A program made the position numbers and the translations under genes. 64,000 nucleotides of DNA from Donghicola sp041224595. GTDB lineage: Bacteria > Pseudomonadota > Alphaproteobacteria > Rhodobacterales > Rhodobacteraceae. The stretch is from NCBI RefSeq assembly GCF_041224595.1, contig NZ_JBGFGN010000164.1:124001-188000 (forward strand), read 5' to 3'. The notes below the pieces were generated by a model. The model was not told where the DNA came from, made no database searches, and saw only the letters and a program-made list of their open reading frames with translations. Below, piece by piece: positions 24,525 to 33,669 of this stretch (the first letter of the stretch is position 1; the number at the start of each line of letters is the position of its first letter).

Positions 24525-24940
24525 AGCGCATTTCCTTCTTTATCCACCAGCACCTTGCCTTTGGCATCGGTCACGGGGCCTTGCAGAGATGCGGCCAGCA
24601 GAGGCAACAGGTTCGACATAGGGCGGCAGAGCGCGACGCCTTTGGGCGTGCGGACAATCGGGCGCTCGACCAGAATGGGATGCGCAATCATGGCTTCGAT
24701 GATCTGATCATCCGTGGTTTCAGGCGCTGATAGCCTCAACTCTTTGGCCGGCGCTTCGCCCTTGCGCAGGGCATCGCGGGCAGCGATCCCCGCGTCCGCA
24801 AAAAGTGACTCCAGCAAGTCGCGCGTCCATCCGGTTTTCAGATATTCAACAACCTCGGGCTCTTCCCCTGCGGCCTGCAAAATAGTCAGGGCATTGCGCG
24901 ATTTGCTGCAGCGGGGATTGTGATAAATCGTAGCAGCCAT
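24521..24940 (-). CDS. arsC: arsenate reductase, glutaredoxin-dependent
   Basis: A 139-residue ArsC/Spx-fold protein. The catalytic cysteine is in YHNPRCSKSRNAL, close to the family consensus, and IEAMIAHPILVERPIVRTPKGVALCRP supplies the Arg residues that bind arsenate. ATG at 24940 lies 5 nt after the hisD stop. It is followed directly by arsH. Reduction of arsenate to arsenite is expected, but no exporter is nearby. A phosphonate- or stress-related role is possible for some family members. Confidence 0.9.
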   Translation of the reverse strand: MAATIYHNPRCSKSRNALTILQAAGEEPEVVEYLKTGWTRDLLESLFADAGIAARDALRKGEAPAKELRLSAPETTDDQIIEAMIAHPILVERPIVRTPKGVALCRPMSNLLPLLAASLQGPVTDAKGKVLVDKEGNAL

Positions 24941-24945
24941 AGCAA

Positions 24946-26247
24946 TCAATCATTCAGAGTTTGCAGACGTGCGGTCACGGATAGGCCGTGCGACTGCAGG
25001 CTTTCTGACTTTGCCAACACCTCAGCCGCAGGCCCTATGGCCCGCAACGCGGCGGGGTTCATTTTGGCCAGCGTCGTGCGTTTGACGAAATCCATCACCG
25101 AGAGGCCAGAGCTGAAACGGGCCGAGCGCGCGGTGGGCAGCACGTGGTTCGGGCCACCGACATAGTCGCCAATCGCCTCTGGCGTCCAAGCCCCGAGGAA
25201 GATCGCGCCCGCGTGGGTGATCTTGTCCGACAGGCCGTCAGGGTCGGCCACACACAGCTCCAAGTGCTCTGGCGCGATGCGGTCAGACAGTTGCGCGGCC
25301 TGATCCAGATCGTCTACCACAATGACCGCGCCAAAATCGCGCCAACTGGCGCCCGCGATCACGCGACGCTCTAGCGTTTCAAGTTGGCGATCCACTGCGG
25401 CGCAGACCTCGCGCGCGAAATCTTCGCTGTCGGTGATCAGGATCGATTGCGCACTTTCGTCGTGCTCGGCCTGACTCATCAGGTCCAAAGCGATCCAGTC
25501 CGCGTTATTATCTTTGTCCGCGATCACCAGAATTTCCGAAGGGCCCGCGATCATGTCGATCCCAACCTTGCCGAACACACGGCGCTTGGCTGCCGCGACG
25601 AAGGCATTGCCGGGGCCGGTGATTTTATCGACAGGCTGGATGGTCTCGGTGCCATAGGCCAGCGCGGCCACGGCCTGCGCCCCACCCACGCGGTAAACTT
25701 CGTCTACGCCGGACAGGCGCGCTGCCAGCAGGACCAAGGGGTTCGCCACGCCATCAGGGGTCGGCACGGTGATCGCCAGACGCTGCACCCCAGCGACCTT
25801 GGCCGGAATGGCATTCATCAGGACCGAACTGGGATAGGACGCCAGACCACCGGGCACATACAGACCAGCCGCCGAAACAGGGGTCCAACGCCAGCCAAGC
25901 TCTGCGCCGCTCTCATCGGTCCAGCGCTGATCTTCGGGAATTTGACGCTCGTGGTAGGCGCGGATGCGGGCGGCCGCCAATTCCAAAGCCTCGCGCTCTT
26001 CGGTGGGGACCTCTGCGATCAGTGCGTCAATCTCGGCCTCCGAGAACGCGAGTTGATCCGCATTCAGGTCCATTCGGTCGAATTTCGCAGTATACTCTAG
26101 CAGAGCCTCGTCGCCGCGCGCACGGATGTCCGCAATGATCTCTGCCACGATATGATCCACATCGGGGCTGTCCTCGCGCTTGGCACCGAGCAGCGCGGTG
26201 AACTGGGCTTCGAAATCTGCGTCACGAGTGGACAGGCATACGGGCAT
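24946..26247 (-). CDS. hisD: histidinol dehydrogenase
   Basis: A 433-residue HisD. The zinc and catalytic regions are visible: GPGNAFVAAAKRRVFGKVGIDMIAGPSEILV, ALDLMSQAEHDESAQSIL and RIAPEHLELCVADP with the conserved Glu-His pair, and GAIFLGAWTPEAIGDYVGGPNHVLPT. It catalyses the last two oxidations of histidine synthesis. It stands apart from other his genes, next to DUF2948 and murA, as in many Rhodobacterales. Confidence 0.97.
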   Translation of the reverse strand: MPVCLSTRDADFEAQFTALLGAKREDSPDVDHIVAEIIADIRARGDEALLEYTAKFDRMDLNADQLAFSEAEIDALIAEVPTEEREALELAAARIRAYHERQIPEDQRWTDESGAELGWRWTPVSAAGLYVPGGLASYPSSVLMNAIPAKVAGVQRLAITVPTPDGVANPLVLLAARLSGVDEVYRVGGAQAVAALAYGTETIQPVDKITGPGNAFVAAAKRRVFGKVGIDMIAGPSEILVIADKDNNADWIALDLMSQAEHDESAQSILITDSEDFAREVCAAVDRQLETLERRVIAGASWRDFGAVIVVDDLDQAAQLSDRIAPEHLELCVADPDGLSDKITHAGAIFLGAWTPEAIGDYVGGPNHVLPTARSARFSSGLSVMDFVKRTTLAKMNPAALRAIGPAAEVLAKSESLQSHGLSVTARLQTLND

Positions 26248-26328
26248 GGGCTGCGGCTCCTAATTTTATGAGCGCAGACATAGACCGCAGGGGCGCTGTC
26301 CTCAAGAACTACCGGTGCTTTGGCCTCA

Positions 26329-26793
26329 TCAGGCGTTGTGATCAGGCACTTTGCCCGAAGGCGCGTAATAGGGGCGGGTCACGTCGCGCAGGGTCGCCTC
26401 GACCGCCTCGACCGACAGACGCAGGGCGCCGTCCCCTGCGAAATGCAGGGTGACGTGACCGCTCGGGGCATCGCTTTCGGCGAACTCGACCGATAGCAGC
26501 GACAGAACGGTGTCCTTGTCGCTGCGGTCGATGCCTTGGGATGACACGCCGCGCACGGTTTCAAAGGCCAGCACAGCCTGCACGCGTTCAGGACGCGCGG
26601 CAGACTTGTCCTCCCAGCGGAAGCGGTTCAGCAGCAAGGCAAAACGCCCTGCCCCGCGTTCATAGGTCATCTCGCCCACGGGCAGGACCGCATCCTGTAC
26701 GAGGGCCGAAATCACCTGTAGGTCATCGGCATCCATTGCCCCGATGTTCAGGGGCTTGGGGCTGGCGTCTTCGAAACGGGCGTCCTGTGTCAC
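26329..26793 (-). CDS. DUF2948 family protein
   Basis: A 154-residue protein of the DUF2948 type as I know it, with DADDLQVISALVQDAVLPVGEMTYERGAGRFALLLNRFRWED near the N-terminus and PYYAPSGKVPDHNA at the end. Function is unknown. Its start overlaps the murA stop by 4 nt, so the two are translationally coupled. Confidence 0.9.
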   Translation of the reverse strand: MTQDARFEDASPKPLNIGAMDADDLQVISALVQDAVLPVGEMTYERGAGRFALLLNRFRWEDKSAARPERVQAVLAFETVRGVSSQGIDRSDKDTVLSLLSVEFAESDAPSGHVTLHFAGDGALRLSVEAVEATLRDVTRPYYAPSGKVPDHNA

Positions 26794-28058
26794 TCTTCTT
26801 TGACCCTTTCGATGTTGGCACCGCAGGCGCCAAGCTTGGTTTCCACGCTCTCGTATCCACGGTCGAGGTGATACACGCGGTTCACGCGGGTTTCGCCTTC
26901 GGCTGCCAGACCCGCCAGAATCAGCGAGACAGAGGCGCGCAGGTCTGTCGCCATCACAGGTGCACCACGCAGACGGTCAACACCGGTGACTTTGGCAGTG
27001 CCGCCGTGAACCTCGATATCGGCGCCCATCCGGATCAGTTCCGGCGCGTGCATGAAGCGATTCTCAAAGATCTTCTCTTCGAGAACGCTGGTGCCATTCG
27101 CCGTGCACATCATCGCCATGAACTGTGCCTGAAGATCGGTGGGGAAGCCAGGATAAGGCTCGGTGGTGACGTCTACCGCATCAACGCGGCCATTCTTGCG
27201 CGACACCAGAACACCGTCCTTGGTTGAGGCAACAGAGACGCCTGCCGCCTCCAACTTTTCGACAAATGCGCCAAGCAGGTCGATCGAACCGCCCAAGACC
27301 TCGACTTCACCGCCAGCAATCGCGGGGGCCAGCATGTACGTGCCCATTTCGATTCGGTCTGCGACGACTTGGTGAGTCGCGCCATTCAGACGCTCAACGC
27401 CCTGAATTTCGATTCGGCTGGTGCCCTCGCCTTCAATCTGAGCGCCCATCGCGCGTAAGCACTGCGCCAGATCGACGATTTCGGGCTCTCGGGCCGCGTT
27501 GTTCAGGACCGTGGTGCCTTTGGCCAACGTCGCCGCCATCAGAGCGTTCTCGGTCGCGCCGACAGACGCGAAACGGAAATCAACGATCCCGCCCTTCAGG
27601 CCACCCGCTGCCTTGGCGTGGACATAGCCGTCCTTCAGTTCAAGTTCTGCGCCCATGGCCTCTAGCGCGGTCAGGTGCAGGTCCACGGGTCGCGCGCCAA
27701 TGGCGCAGCCGCCGGGCAGCGACACAACAGCGTGGCCGTCACGGGCCAGCATCGGGCCCAGCACCAGAATCGACGCACGCATTTTGCGGACGATATCGTA
27801 GTCGGCCTTGTGGTTGTTCAACCCGTGCGACGACAGCGCCAAAACGCGGCCATCATTCAGGCTCTGAACCTCGGCTCCAAGGGACTGCAGAAGCAGGGTC
27901 ATAGTCCTGATGTCCGACAAACGCGGCGCGTTCGTCAGGGTCAAAGGCTCCTCGGACAAAAGAGTCGCTGGCATCAGCGTCAGGCAGGCATTCTTGGCGC
28001 CGGCGATCGGGATCTGGCCGCGCAGTTCGGTGCCGCCTTTTACGATGATTGAATCCAT
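26790..28058 (-). CDS. murA: UDP-N-acetylglucosamine 1-carboxyvinyltransferase
   Basis: A 422-residue MurA of normal length. The catalytic cysteine is present in SLPGGCAIGARPVDLHL (Cys118), so a fosfomycin-sensitive type is predicted. Other signatures are AGAKNACLTLMPATLL and TEPYPGFPTDLQAQFMAMM. It makes enolpyruvyl-UDP-GlcNAc, the first committed step of peptidoglycan. Its ATG overlaps the stop of a 51-residue gene upstream by 1 nt. Confidence 0.98.
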   Translation of the reverse strand: MDSIIVKGGTELRGQIPIAGAKNACLTLMPATLLSEEPLTLTNAPRLSDIRTMTLLLQSLGAEVQSLNDGRVLALSSHGLNNHKADYDIVRKMRASILVLGPMLARDGHAVVSLPGGCAIGARPVDLHLTALEAMGAELELKDGYVHAKAAGGLKGGIVDFRFASVGATENALMAATLAKGTTVLNNAAREPEIVDLAQCLRAMGAQIEGEGTSRIEIQGVERLNGATHQVVADRIEMGTYMLAPAIAGGEVEVLGGSIDLLGAFVEKLEAAGVSVASTKDGVLVSRKNGRVDAVDVTTEPYPGFPTDLQAQFMAMMCTANGTSVLEEKIFENRFMHAPELIRMGADIEVHGGTAKVTGVDRLRGAPVMATDLRASVSLILAGLAAEGETRVNRVYHLDRGYESVETKLGACGANIERVKEE

Positions 28059-28213
28059 TAGTTCTCTTCCTTGTCCTGCTCGGAGGTCGTGACACGAGCC
28101 TTTGCCTGAGCCTTACGCTTTGCCATGTTGGCTTTGAGCGCGGCCTTCAGCCGATCTTCACGGCTCGGATCCTTGTATTTCTTGGGGTTCTGGGGCTCGG
28201 AATCTTTTTTCAT
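28058..28213 (-). CDS. small basic protein upstream of murA
   Basis: A 51-residue reading frame, MKKDSEPQNPKKYKDPSRED, then RLKAALKANMAKRKAQAKAR and an acidic tail. It is highly charged and helical, with no membrane segment. TAATG joins it to murA (1-nt overlap), which supports translation. The family and function are not recognised; similar small Lys/Arg-rich frames occur before murA in relatives, as I recall. Confidence 0.65.
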   Translation of the reverse strand: MKKDSEPQNPKKYKDPSREDRLKAALKANMAKRKAQAKARVTTSEQDKEEN

Positions 28214-28381
28214 GCCCTGTTCCTACATCCTGATGAAAAAACCGTCCAGATTGCCCTTGCACACCCTGAATTTTGTTATTAGAAGCCCCCTCACCAACAC
28301 GGCGCTGACACAGCGGCACAGCATTCACCTCTGATCAGAGGACGCTAACCCGCTCAGATCAAACGCCTTTATGGTTCGGAC

Positions 28382-28456
<75 letters not shown>

Positions 28457-28638
28457 TTTACCCCAGAAAATCCAAGTCGGTTCAAGCGCCATAATCTGCC
28501 CCCTTTCTGTGTTCCGTGCAGACTTGCGCGCGCACTCTGCACAGAGGCACACAAGGTTTCCGCACCCCTCCCTGTCAGATCAAAAAAATGCGCCCATATC
28601 TCTCTCAACCGCAAAAATTCGCGGAAAAGGAGTAGGTT

Positions 28639-29385
28639 ATGAATATCGATTTTACCGGGAAGACCGCCATTGTGACCGGTGCGGCATCAGGAATTGGCTA
28701 TGCGATCGCAAAGCAATTGGCCGATTCCGGTGCGACGGTCGTGGTCGCCGACCTCAAAGAGGACAAGGCGAACGCAGCCGCCAAAGAGATCAGCGAAACA
28801 GCTTTTGGCTTTGCGGCGGACGTGAGCGACGAATCATCCGTTCAGGGCTTGGTGAAATTCGCGGTCGATCAAACGGGCCGGCTGGACTTTCTAGTGAACA
28901 ACGCCGGAATCGGCGGGGCAAGCGCATCCGTCGGGGAATACCCGACCGACAGCTGGCGGCAGGTGATTGATGTCAATCTAAACGGGGTCTTTTACGGTAT
29001 GCGCTACGCGATCCCCGCTCTGAAAGAATCAGGTGGCGGTGCAATCGTAAACATCGCATCGATTCTCGGCTCGGTGGGCATCGAGAATTCGTCGGCCTAT
29101 GTCGCGGCAAAACACGGCGTCATTGGCCTGACGAAGTCGGCCGCCCTAGAGCACGCAGTGGACAATATTAGAGTGACAGCGGTGGGCCCGGGCTTCATCC
29201 ACACGCCGCTTGTGGATCAGACTCTGGACGACGCGACCCAAACCGCGCTGGCGGAAAAACACGCGCAAAAACGTCTTGGAACACCCGAAGAGGTCGCAAG
29301 CCTCGTGACATATCTGTTGTCGGATCAAGCCAGCTTCGTGACGGGCTCGTACCACCTGGTCGATGGCGGCTATACCGCGCAATAA
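28639..29385 (+). CDS. short-chain dehydrogenase/reductase
   Basis: A 248-residue classical SDR. The cofactor motif is VTGAASGIGYAIAKQLADSGATVVVADL, whose acidic Asp after the second strand suggests NAD preference. NNAGIGG follows, and the catalytic Ser with the YxxxK of SAYVAAKHGVIGLTKSAALEHA is intact. It oxidises or reduces a hydroxy or keto group on an unknown substrate. It is a single gene with its own terminator, convergent with the acyl-CoA synthetase gene. Confidence 0.93.
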   Translation: MNIDFTGKTAIVTGAASGIGYAIAKQLADSGATVVVADLKEDKANAAAKEISETAFGFAADVSDESSVQGLVKFAVDQTGRLDFLVNNAGIGGASASVGEYPTDSWRQVIDVNLNGVFYGMRYAIPALKESGGGAIVNIASILGSVGIENSSAYVAAKHGVIGLTKSAALEHAVDNIRVTAVGPGFIHTPLVDQTLDDATQTALAEKHAQKRLGTPEEVASLVTYLLSDQASFVTGSYHLVDGGYTAQ

Positions 29386-29392
29386 ACATTAA

Positions 29393-29412
29393 GGGGCGCG
29401 TGCTGCGCCCCT
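29393..29412 (+). terminator. intrinsic terminator after the SDR gene
   Basis: GGGGCGC (29393-29399) and GCGCCCC (29405-29411) form a 7-bp stem with a 5-nt loop, followed by TTT. It begins 8 nt after the SDR stop. Confidence 0.75.
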
Positions 29413-29417
29413 TTGCA

Positions 29418-31295
29418 TTACTCGGCCCAATCCCAAGGGCGCGTATGCATTGCAAGCGCCGTCTCAACTGCGGCGGGGTCGGTCGACGCGCCCTTCTGCA
29501 CGATGGCGGTCAGCCCGCGCTTCTTGTCATCGATGACCTCGATCACCTCTGCTCCCGTCCCAGAGAGTGCAGAGTTATAAATGCGACGAATCGCGCTTTT
29601 CCGCAGGTCGGGTTTGAACACCTTGCCCACTGCAGTCTTGGGCAATTCATCCAGAATTTCGAGATGCTTGGGATGCGCAGCGCGTTCGTGGATGTGTTTC
29701 TTGGCATGGGCCAACAATTCCTCGCACGAGACCTCGGCCCCGTCGACAAGTTCCACATAGGCGCAGGGCATCTCGCCCGAGTGCGTATCCGGTTGTCCGA
29801 TCGCACCAGCGAACGCGACCGCCGAGTGGGTCAACAAAGCCTCTTCTATTTCGGCAGGATCAATGTTGTGCCCCCCGCGAATAATCAGGTCTTTGGCGCG
29901 GCCAGTGATCCACAGGTAGCCATCTGCATCCATGCGCCCAAGGTCACCCGTGCGCAAGAAGGTGTCGTAGTGGAACAAGTCCCGGTTCTTGTCCGCCTCT
30001 GTGTAGGTAGAGCCCGCGTAGACACCGGGGTTCGCGACGCAAATCTCGCCCACTTCGTCCACGCTGCATTCCACAGGCCCATCCGGCGACTGACGTAGAA
30101 TTTTAACGTCCGTGTAGGGGAATGGGATACCAACCGAGCCAACACGTTTTTCCCCCGCAGGCGGGTTGATCGACACAAGGCAGGTTGCCTCGGTCAAGCC
30201 GTAGCCCTCGCAAATTGCGACGCCGCAGCTGCTTTCGAACCGCTTGAATAGCTCAAGAGGCATCGGCGCAGAGCCCGAGAACGCTGTCTTGAGCGACGAG
30301 ATATCCGCATCCACAGGTCGCTGCATCAGCGCGGACACAGCCGTCGGGACGGTGATCATAAACGTCACCTGCCACCGCTCTACCAACTGCCAGAAGTTGT
30401 CGAAGACGCCCTCGCCTCGATACCCCGCTGGCGTGGGAAAGATCACATGCGCACCACTGGACATCATCGACATCAGAATTGGATGAACGGCGAAAACGTG
30501 GAATAACGGAAGCGGGCAGATGACATTGTCATCTGCAGAGAACAACAGCTTGGCCCCAAGCCAGCCATTGTAGATCATCCCAGAATACTTGTGCTGCGCG
30601 ACCTTGGGCATGCCCGTGGTCCCGCCCGTATGGAAGTATGCAGCGACGCGATCTTCGTCGGCATCTACGAAATCCAGCGTCGTATTCTGTTTGGCAATCG
30701 CCTTGTTGAAATTCAGCACGTCTGCGTGGGCATAGTCCGGCGCCTTGGGCCGGATCAGAGGAACGATCCACGACTTTGGTGGGCTGAGGTAGCGCAGCAG
30801 ATCAACCTCGAGCACGGTATGCACGTTCGGCGCAAAGCGCACGGCCTCGGCCGCCTTGTGCGCGATGTCTGTTTTGGGAAAGGCCCGCAGCGTCACCAGC
30901 ACCTTGGCATTGGTTTCCCGCAGGATAGCAGAGATTTGCTCTGGCTCCAGCAGCGGATTGATCGGGTTCGCGATCCCTGCGACCATCCCGCCAAGCAGCG
31001 CCATCACCGTTTCCGAGCAGTTGGGCAGAAGCAGCGCGACCGAATCTTTGGGACCGACTCGCAGACTGCGCAGTAGGTTTGCAGTCTGGGTGACTTTTTC
31101 GAACAGTTCCGCCCATGTCAGGGTTTCGCCCGCATCTTTGGGGCTAGAGGTCAGCTGGAAACTGACCGACGGACGTTTGCCAAACTGCTCTTTGGTGCGC
31201 TCCAGCAGTTTGTACATGGTCTTGGGCACATCTCTGTCCGCCCAAGGCATTTCTGTTTCGATCGCAGCGCGATCTGCATACGACGCGTATGGCAT
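29418..31295 (-). CDS. acyl-CoA synthetase (AMP-forming)
   Basis: A 625-residue ANL-family enzyme. The P-loop reads YFHTGGTTGMPKVAQHKYSGM, the A5 motif CEGYGLTEATCLVSINPP and the lid GRMDADGYLWITGRAKDLIIRGGHNIDPAEIEEAL. The C-terminal lysine motif is ELPKTAVGKVFKPDLRK. It is longer than the ligase at 9485-10984 and probably handles fatty or aryl acids. ATG at 31295, with GGGAGGA upstream, is preferred to 31340. It appears to be a single gene facing the SDR gene. Confidence 0.93.
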   Translation of the reverse strand: MPYASYADRAAIETEMPWADRDVPKTMYKLLERTKEQFGKRPSVSFQLTSSPKDAGETLTWAELFEKVTQTANLLRSLRVGPKDSVALLLPNCSETVMALLGGMVAGIANPINPLLEPEQISAILRETNAKVLVTLRAFPKTDIAHKAAEAVRFAPNVHTVLEVDLLRYLSPPKSWIVPLIRPKAPDYAHADVLNFNKAIAKQNTTLDFVDADEDRVAAYFHTGGTTGMPKVAQHKYSGMIYNGWLGAKLLFSADDNVICPLPLFHVFAVHPILMSMMSSGAHVIFPTPAGYRGEGVFDNFWQLVERWQVTFMITVPTAVSALMQRPVDADISSLKTAFSGSAPMPLELFKRFESSCGVAICEGYGLTEATCLVSINPPAGEKRVGSVGIPFPYTDVKILRQSPDGPVECSVDEVGEICVANPGVYAGSTYTEADKNRDLFHYDTFLRTGDLGRMDADGYLWITGRAKDLIIRGGHNIDPAEIEEALLTHSAVAFAGAIGQPDTHSGEMPCAYVELVDGAEVSCEELLAHAKKHIHERAAHPKHLEILDELPKTAVGKVFKPDLRKSAIRRIYNSALSGTGAEVIEVIDDKKRGLTAIVQKGASTDPAAVETALAMHTRPWDWAE

Positions 31296-31413
31296 GCTTC
31301 CTCCCTGAACCTGCTTGGTCGCAGATTTCTTGTCTCCCACCTCTCAATGTGAGCGGAGCAACGGCGGGGCGCAAGACTTACGCAACGAAAGATAAACTTG
31401 TTGCGCCGTAGCG

Positions 31414-33216
31414 TTACTTTTCTCCTGAAAAGCCGTCAGTGAACTGCAAACGCGCTAGTTTTGCATAGAGACCATCAGCGGCGACCAGTTCTTCGTGGGT
31501 GCCCTGCGCAACAATCTGCCCGTCTTCCAGCACGACGATCCGGTCAGCTTTTTTAACAGTTGCCAGACGGTGCGCGACGACGATGGTGGTGCGATCCTTG
31601 GACAGCTCGTCCACGGCGGCCTGTACCAGTCGTTCGGATTCGGCATCCAAGGCGCTGGTGGCTTCGTCCAGAAGCAGGACCGGCGCGTCGCGTAGGATAG
31701 CGCGAGCGATCGCGATGCGCTGCTTTTGACCACCGGACAGCATAACGCCCCGTTCGCCAACGTAGGTGTCGTACCCGTCAGGAAGCATAGAGATGAAGTC
31801 ATGGGCGGCGGCAGCTTTGGCGGCGGCTTCGACCTCGGCATCAGTTGCATCGGGGCGACCAAAGCGGATGTTCTCTCGTGCCGAGGCCGCAAAGATCACC
31901 GGATCTTGCGGGACCAGCGCCATGTGTCGGCGGAACGCATCGCGGCTGAGCGTGTCCAAGGCCACGCCGTCCAGCATGACGTGACCCTCGGTCGGGTCAT
32001 AGAAGCGTTCCAACAACTGGATTACAGTAGATTTGCCCGCGCCAGAAGGGCCGACAAGCGCGACTGTCTCTCCTGCTTTGACATGCAGTGACAGGTCACG
32101 CAGCGCAGGTGCGTCGGGGCGTGCGGGATAGGTAAAGCTGACATGATCAAGGGTGATCTCGCCTTTGACCGGGGCAGGCAAAGAGACCGGCGCTTCGGGA
32201 TCGACAACTGCATCATCCGCGTGCAGGAGTTCCACCAAACGTTCTGTCGCACCGGCGGCACGCTGCAATTCGCTCCAGATTTCGGACAGGGCGCCGACGG
32301 AGCCCGCAACCATGACCGAATAGATCACGAACTGCACCAAGGCCCCCGCGGACATCTGGTCCGCGCGGACGTCCAGCGCACCAATCCACAGCACCCCGAC
32401 AACCCCCGCGAACACGAGAAAGATCACAATCGCCGTCATGAAAGAGCGCGTGGTGATCCGGCGGCGGGCAGCGTCAAAGGACTTTTCAGTTACCTCGCCA
32501 AAGTGAGCGCGGCTGGCGGCTTCGGCGGTAAATGCCTGGACGGTCTGGACCGAGAGCAGCACCTCGGACGCCTCGCCGGAGCTGGTCGCGATCCAGTCTT
32601 GGTTTTCACGGCTCAGCACGCGCAGCTTGCGGCCCAGCGTCAGGATCGGCACCAAGACCAGCGGGACAATCAGCAGTACCAGCGCCGTCAGCTTGGCTGA
32701 CGTCGCAAGCATCAGGATAAGGCCGCCAAACAGGATCAGCACGTTCCGCAACGCTACGCTGATGGACGACCCGATGACCGACAGGATCAGCGTCGTGTCC
32801 GTTGTAATCCGGCTCAGTACTTCGCCAGTCATGATGTTTTCGTAGAACGCGGGACTCATCCCGACCATGCGGCCAAAGACGGCTTTGCGGATATCCGCGA
32901 CCACGCGCTCCCCTAGGCGCGTCACCAACGCATAGCGCAGTGCAGTCCCCACGGCCAACAATCCAGCCAGCAAAAGTGCGGCGCTGAAGTACAGGTTCAG
33001 CATCCCCCCGTCCTGCGCGCCGAAATTGTCGACGACGCGGCGCACAGCCAAGGGCAGCATCAGCGAAATCGATGCCGTCAGAACCAGTGCGATCAGGGCA
33101 AAACCAGCGAGCCCTTTGTATGGCGCCAGAAACGGAAACAGCGCGCGTAACGCGCCCACACGCTTGGATTTCTCGCGTTCCACTTGCTGCGCGTTCAAAA
33201 CAGGAGTTCGTGCCAT
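31414..33216 (-). CDS. ABC transporter, fused permease and ATP-binding domains (exporter type)
   Basis: A 600-residue half-transporter: about six membrane helices in residues 35-325 and an ATPase from about 365. Walker A is GPSGAGKST, the signature LSGGQKQRIAIARA, Walker B VLLLDEATSALD and the H-loop VVAHRLAT. The homodimer would export lipids, drugs or peptides, as in the MsbA/LmrA group; the substrate is unknown. CGGAGG lies before ATG 33216. The 5' region holds a small hairpin (33247-33264). Confidence 0.93.
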   Translation of the reverse strand: MARTPVLNAQQVEREKSKRVGALRALFPFLAPYKGLAGFALIALVLTASISLMLPLAVRRVVDNFGAQDGGMLNLYFSAALLLAGLLAVGTALRYALVTRLGERVVADIRKAVFGRMVGMSPAFYENIMTGEVLSRITTDTTLILSVIGSSISVALRNVLILFGGLILMLATSAKLTALVLLIVPLVLVPILTLGRKLRVLSRENQDWIATSSGEASEVLLSVQTVQAFTAEAASRAHFGEVTEKSFDAARRRITTRSFMTAIVIFLVFAGVVGVLWIGALDVRADQMSAGALVQFVIYSVMVAGSVGALSEIWSELQRAAGATERLVELLHADDAVVDPEAPVSLPAPVKGEITLDHVSFTYPARPDAPALRDLSLHVKAGETVALVGPSGAGKSTVIQLLERFYDPTEGHVMLDGVALDTLSRDAFRRHMALVPQDPVIFAASARENIRFGRPDATDAEVEAAAKAAAAHDFISMLPDGYDTYVGERGVMLSGGQKQRIAIARAILRDAPVLLLDEATSALDAESERLVQAAVDELSKDRTTIVVAHRLATVKKADRIVVLEDGQIVAQGTHEELVAADGLYAKLARLQFTDGFSGEK

Positions 33217-33558
33217 GGGTCCTCCGAAATAACGGGGGATACATGGCCGCGTGGCGCTACGCGGTCAAGCAAAGGTTTCCCTTCGCTAAGTTTGGTTGCG
33301 CGGTATGGCGGATCTTTAGGCCCTCTGCCAAACGAGTTCGGACCAATCTTCGCGGACGTGAGGCGTTCGAGATGCTTAGAAATCTCTATCTGCACACAAT
33401 CGGGGCCCTCTGGACCTGCCATGGGAATGCTGACTTGAAGGGCTTTGCGGACGACTTATTTGAGCAGCCGCTACCAAAGCAATCTAGTCACGAAAGAAGC
33501 ACGCAACTCGTTGGACAAGTTTATCTGCCAGCAGGCACCAAATTTTATGGAAAGTTTC
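33217..33558. other. intergenic region, promoter area of the ABC exporter
   Basis: Between the exporter start and tRNA-Gly I see no gene with recognisable family features. CCGCGT (33247-33252) and ACGCGG (33259-33264) form a 6-bp hairpin that would lie in the exporter 5' leader. Nothing else stands out. Confidence 0.5.
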
Positions 33559-33632
33559 TGGAGCGGGTGGCGGGAATCGAACCCGCGTCATTAGCTTGGA
33601 AGGCTAAGGTCTTACCACTACACAACACCCGC
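33559..33632 (-). tRNA. tRNA-Gly (TCC)
   Basis: The complement folds as a tRNA. Acceptor GCGGGTG pairs with CACCCGC, the anticodon loop in TTAGC-CTTCCAA-GCTAA gives TCC, the T arm is GCGGGTTCGATTCCCGC and the 3' end TCCA includes encoded CCA. It is 74 nt long. Confidence 0.95.
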
Positions 33633-33669
33633 GCAGTGGGCAGAGAGATATTGCAACTTTTCAGGAAGG

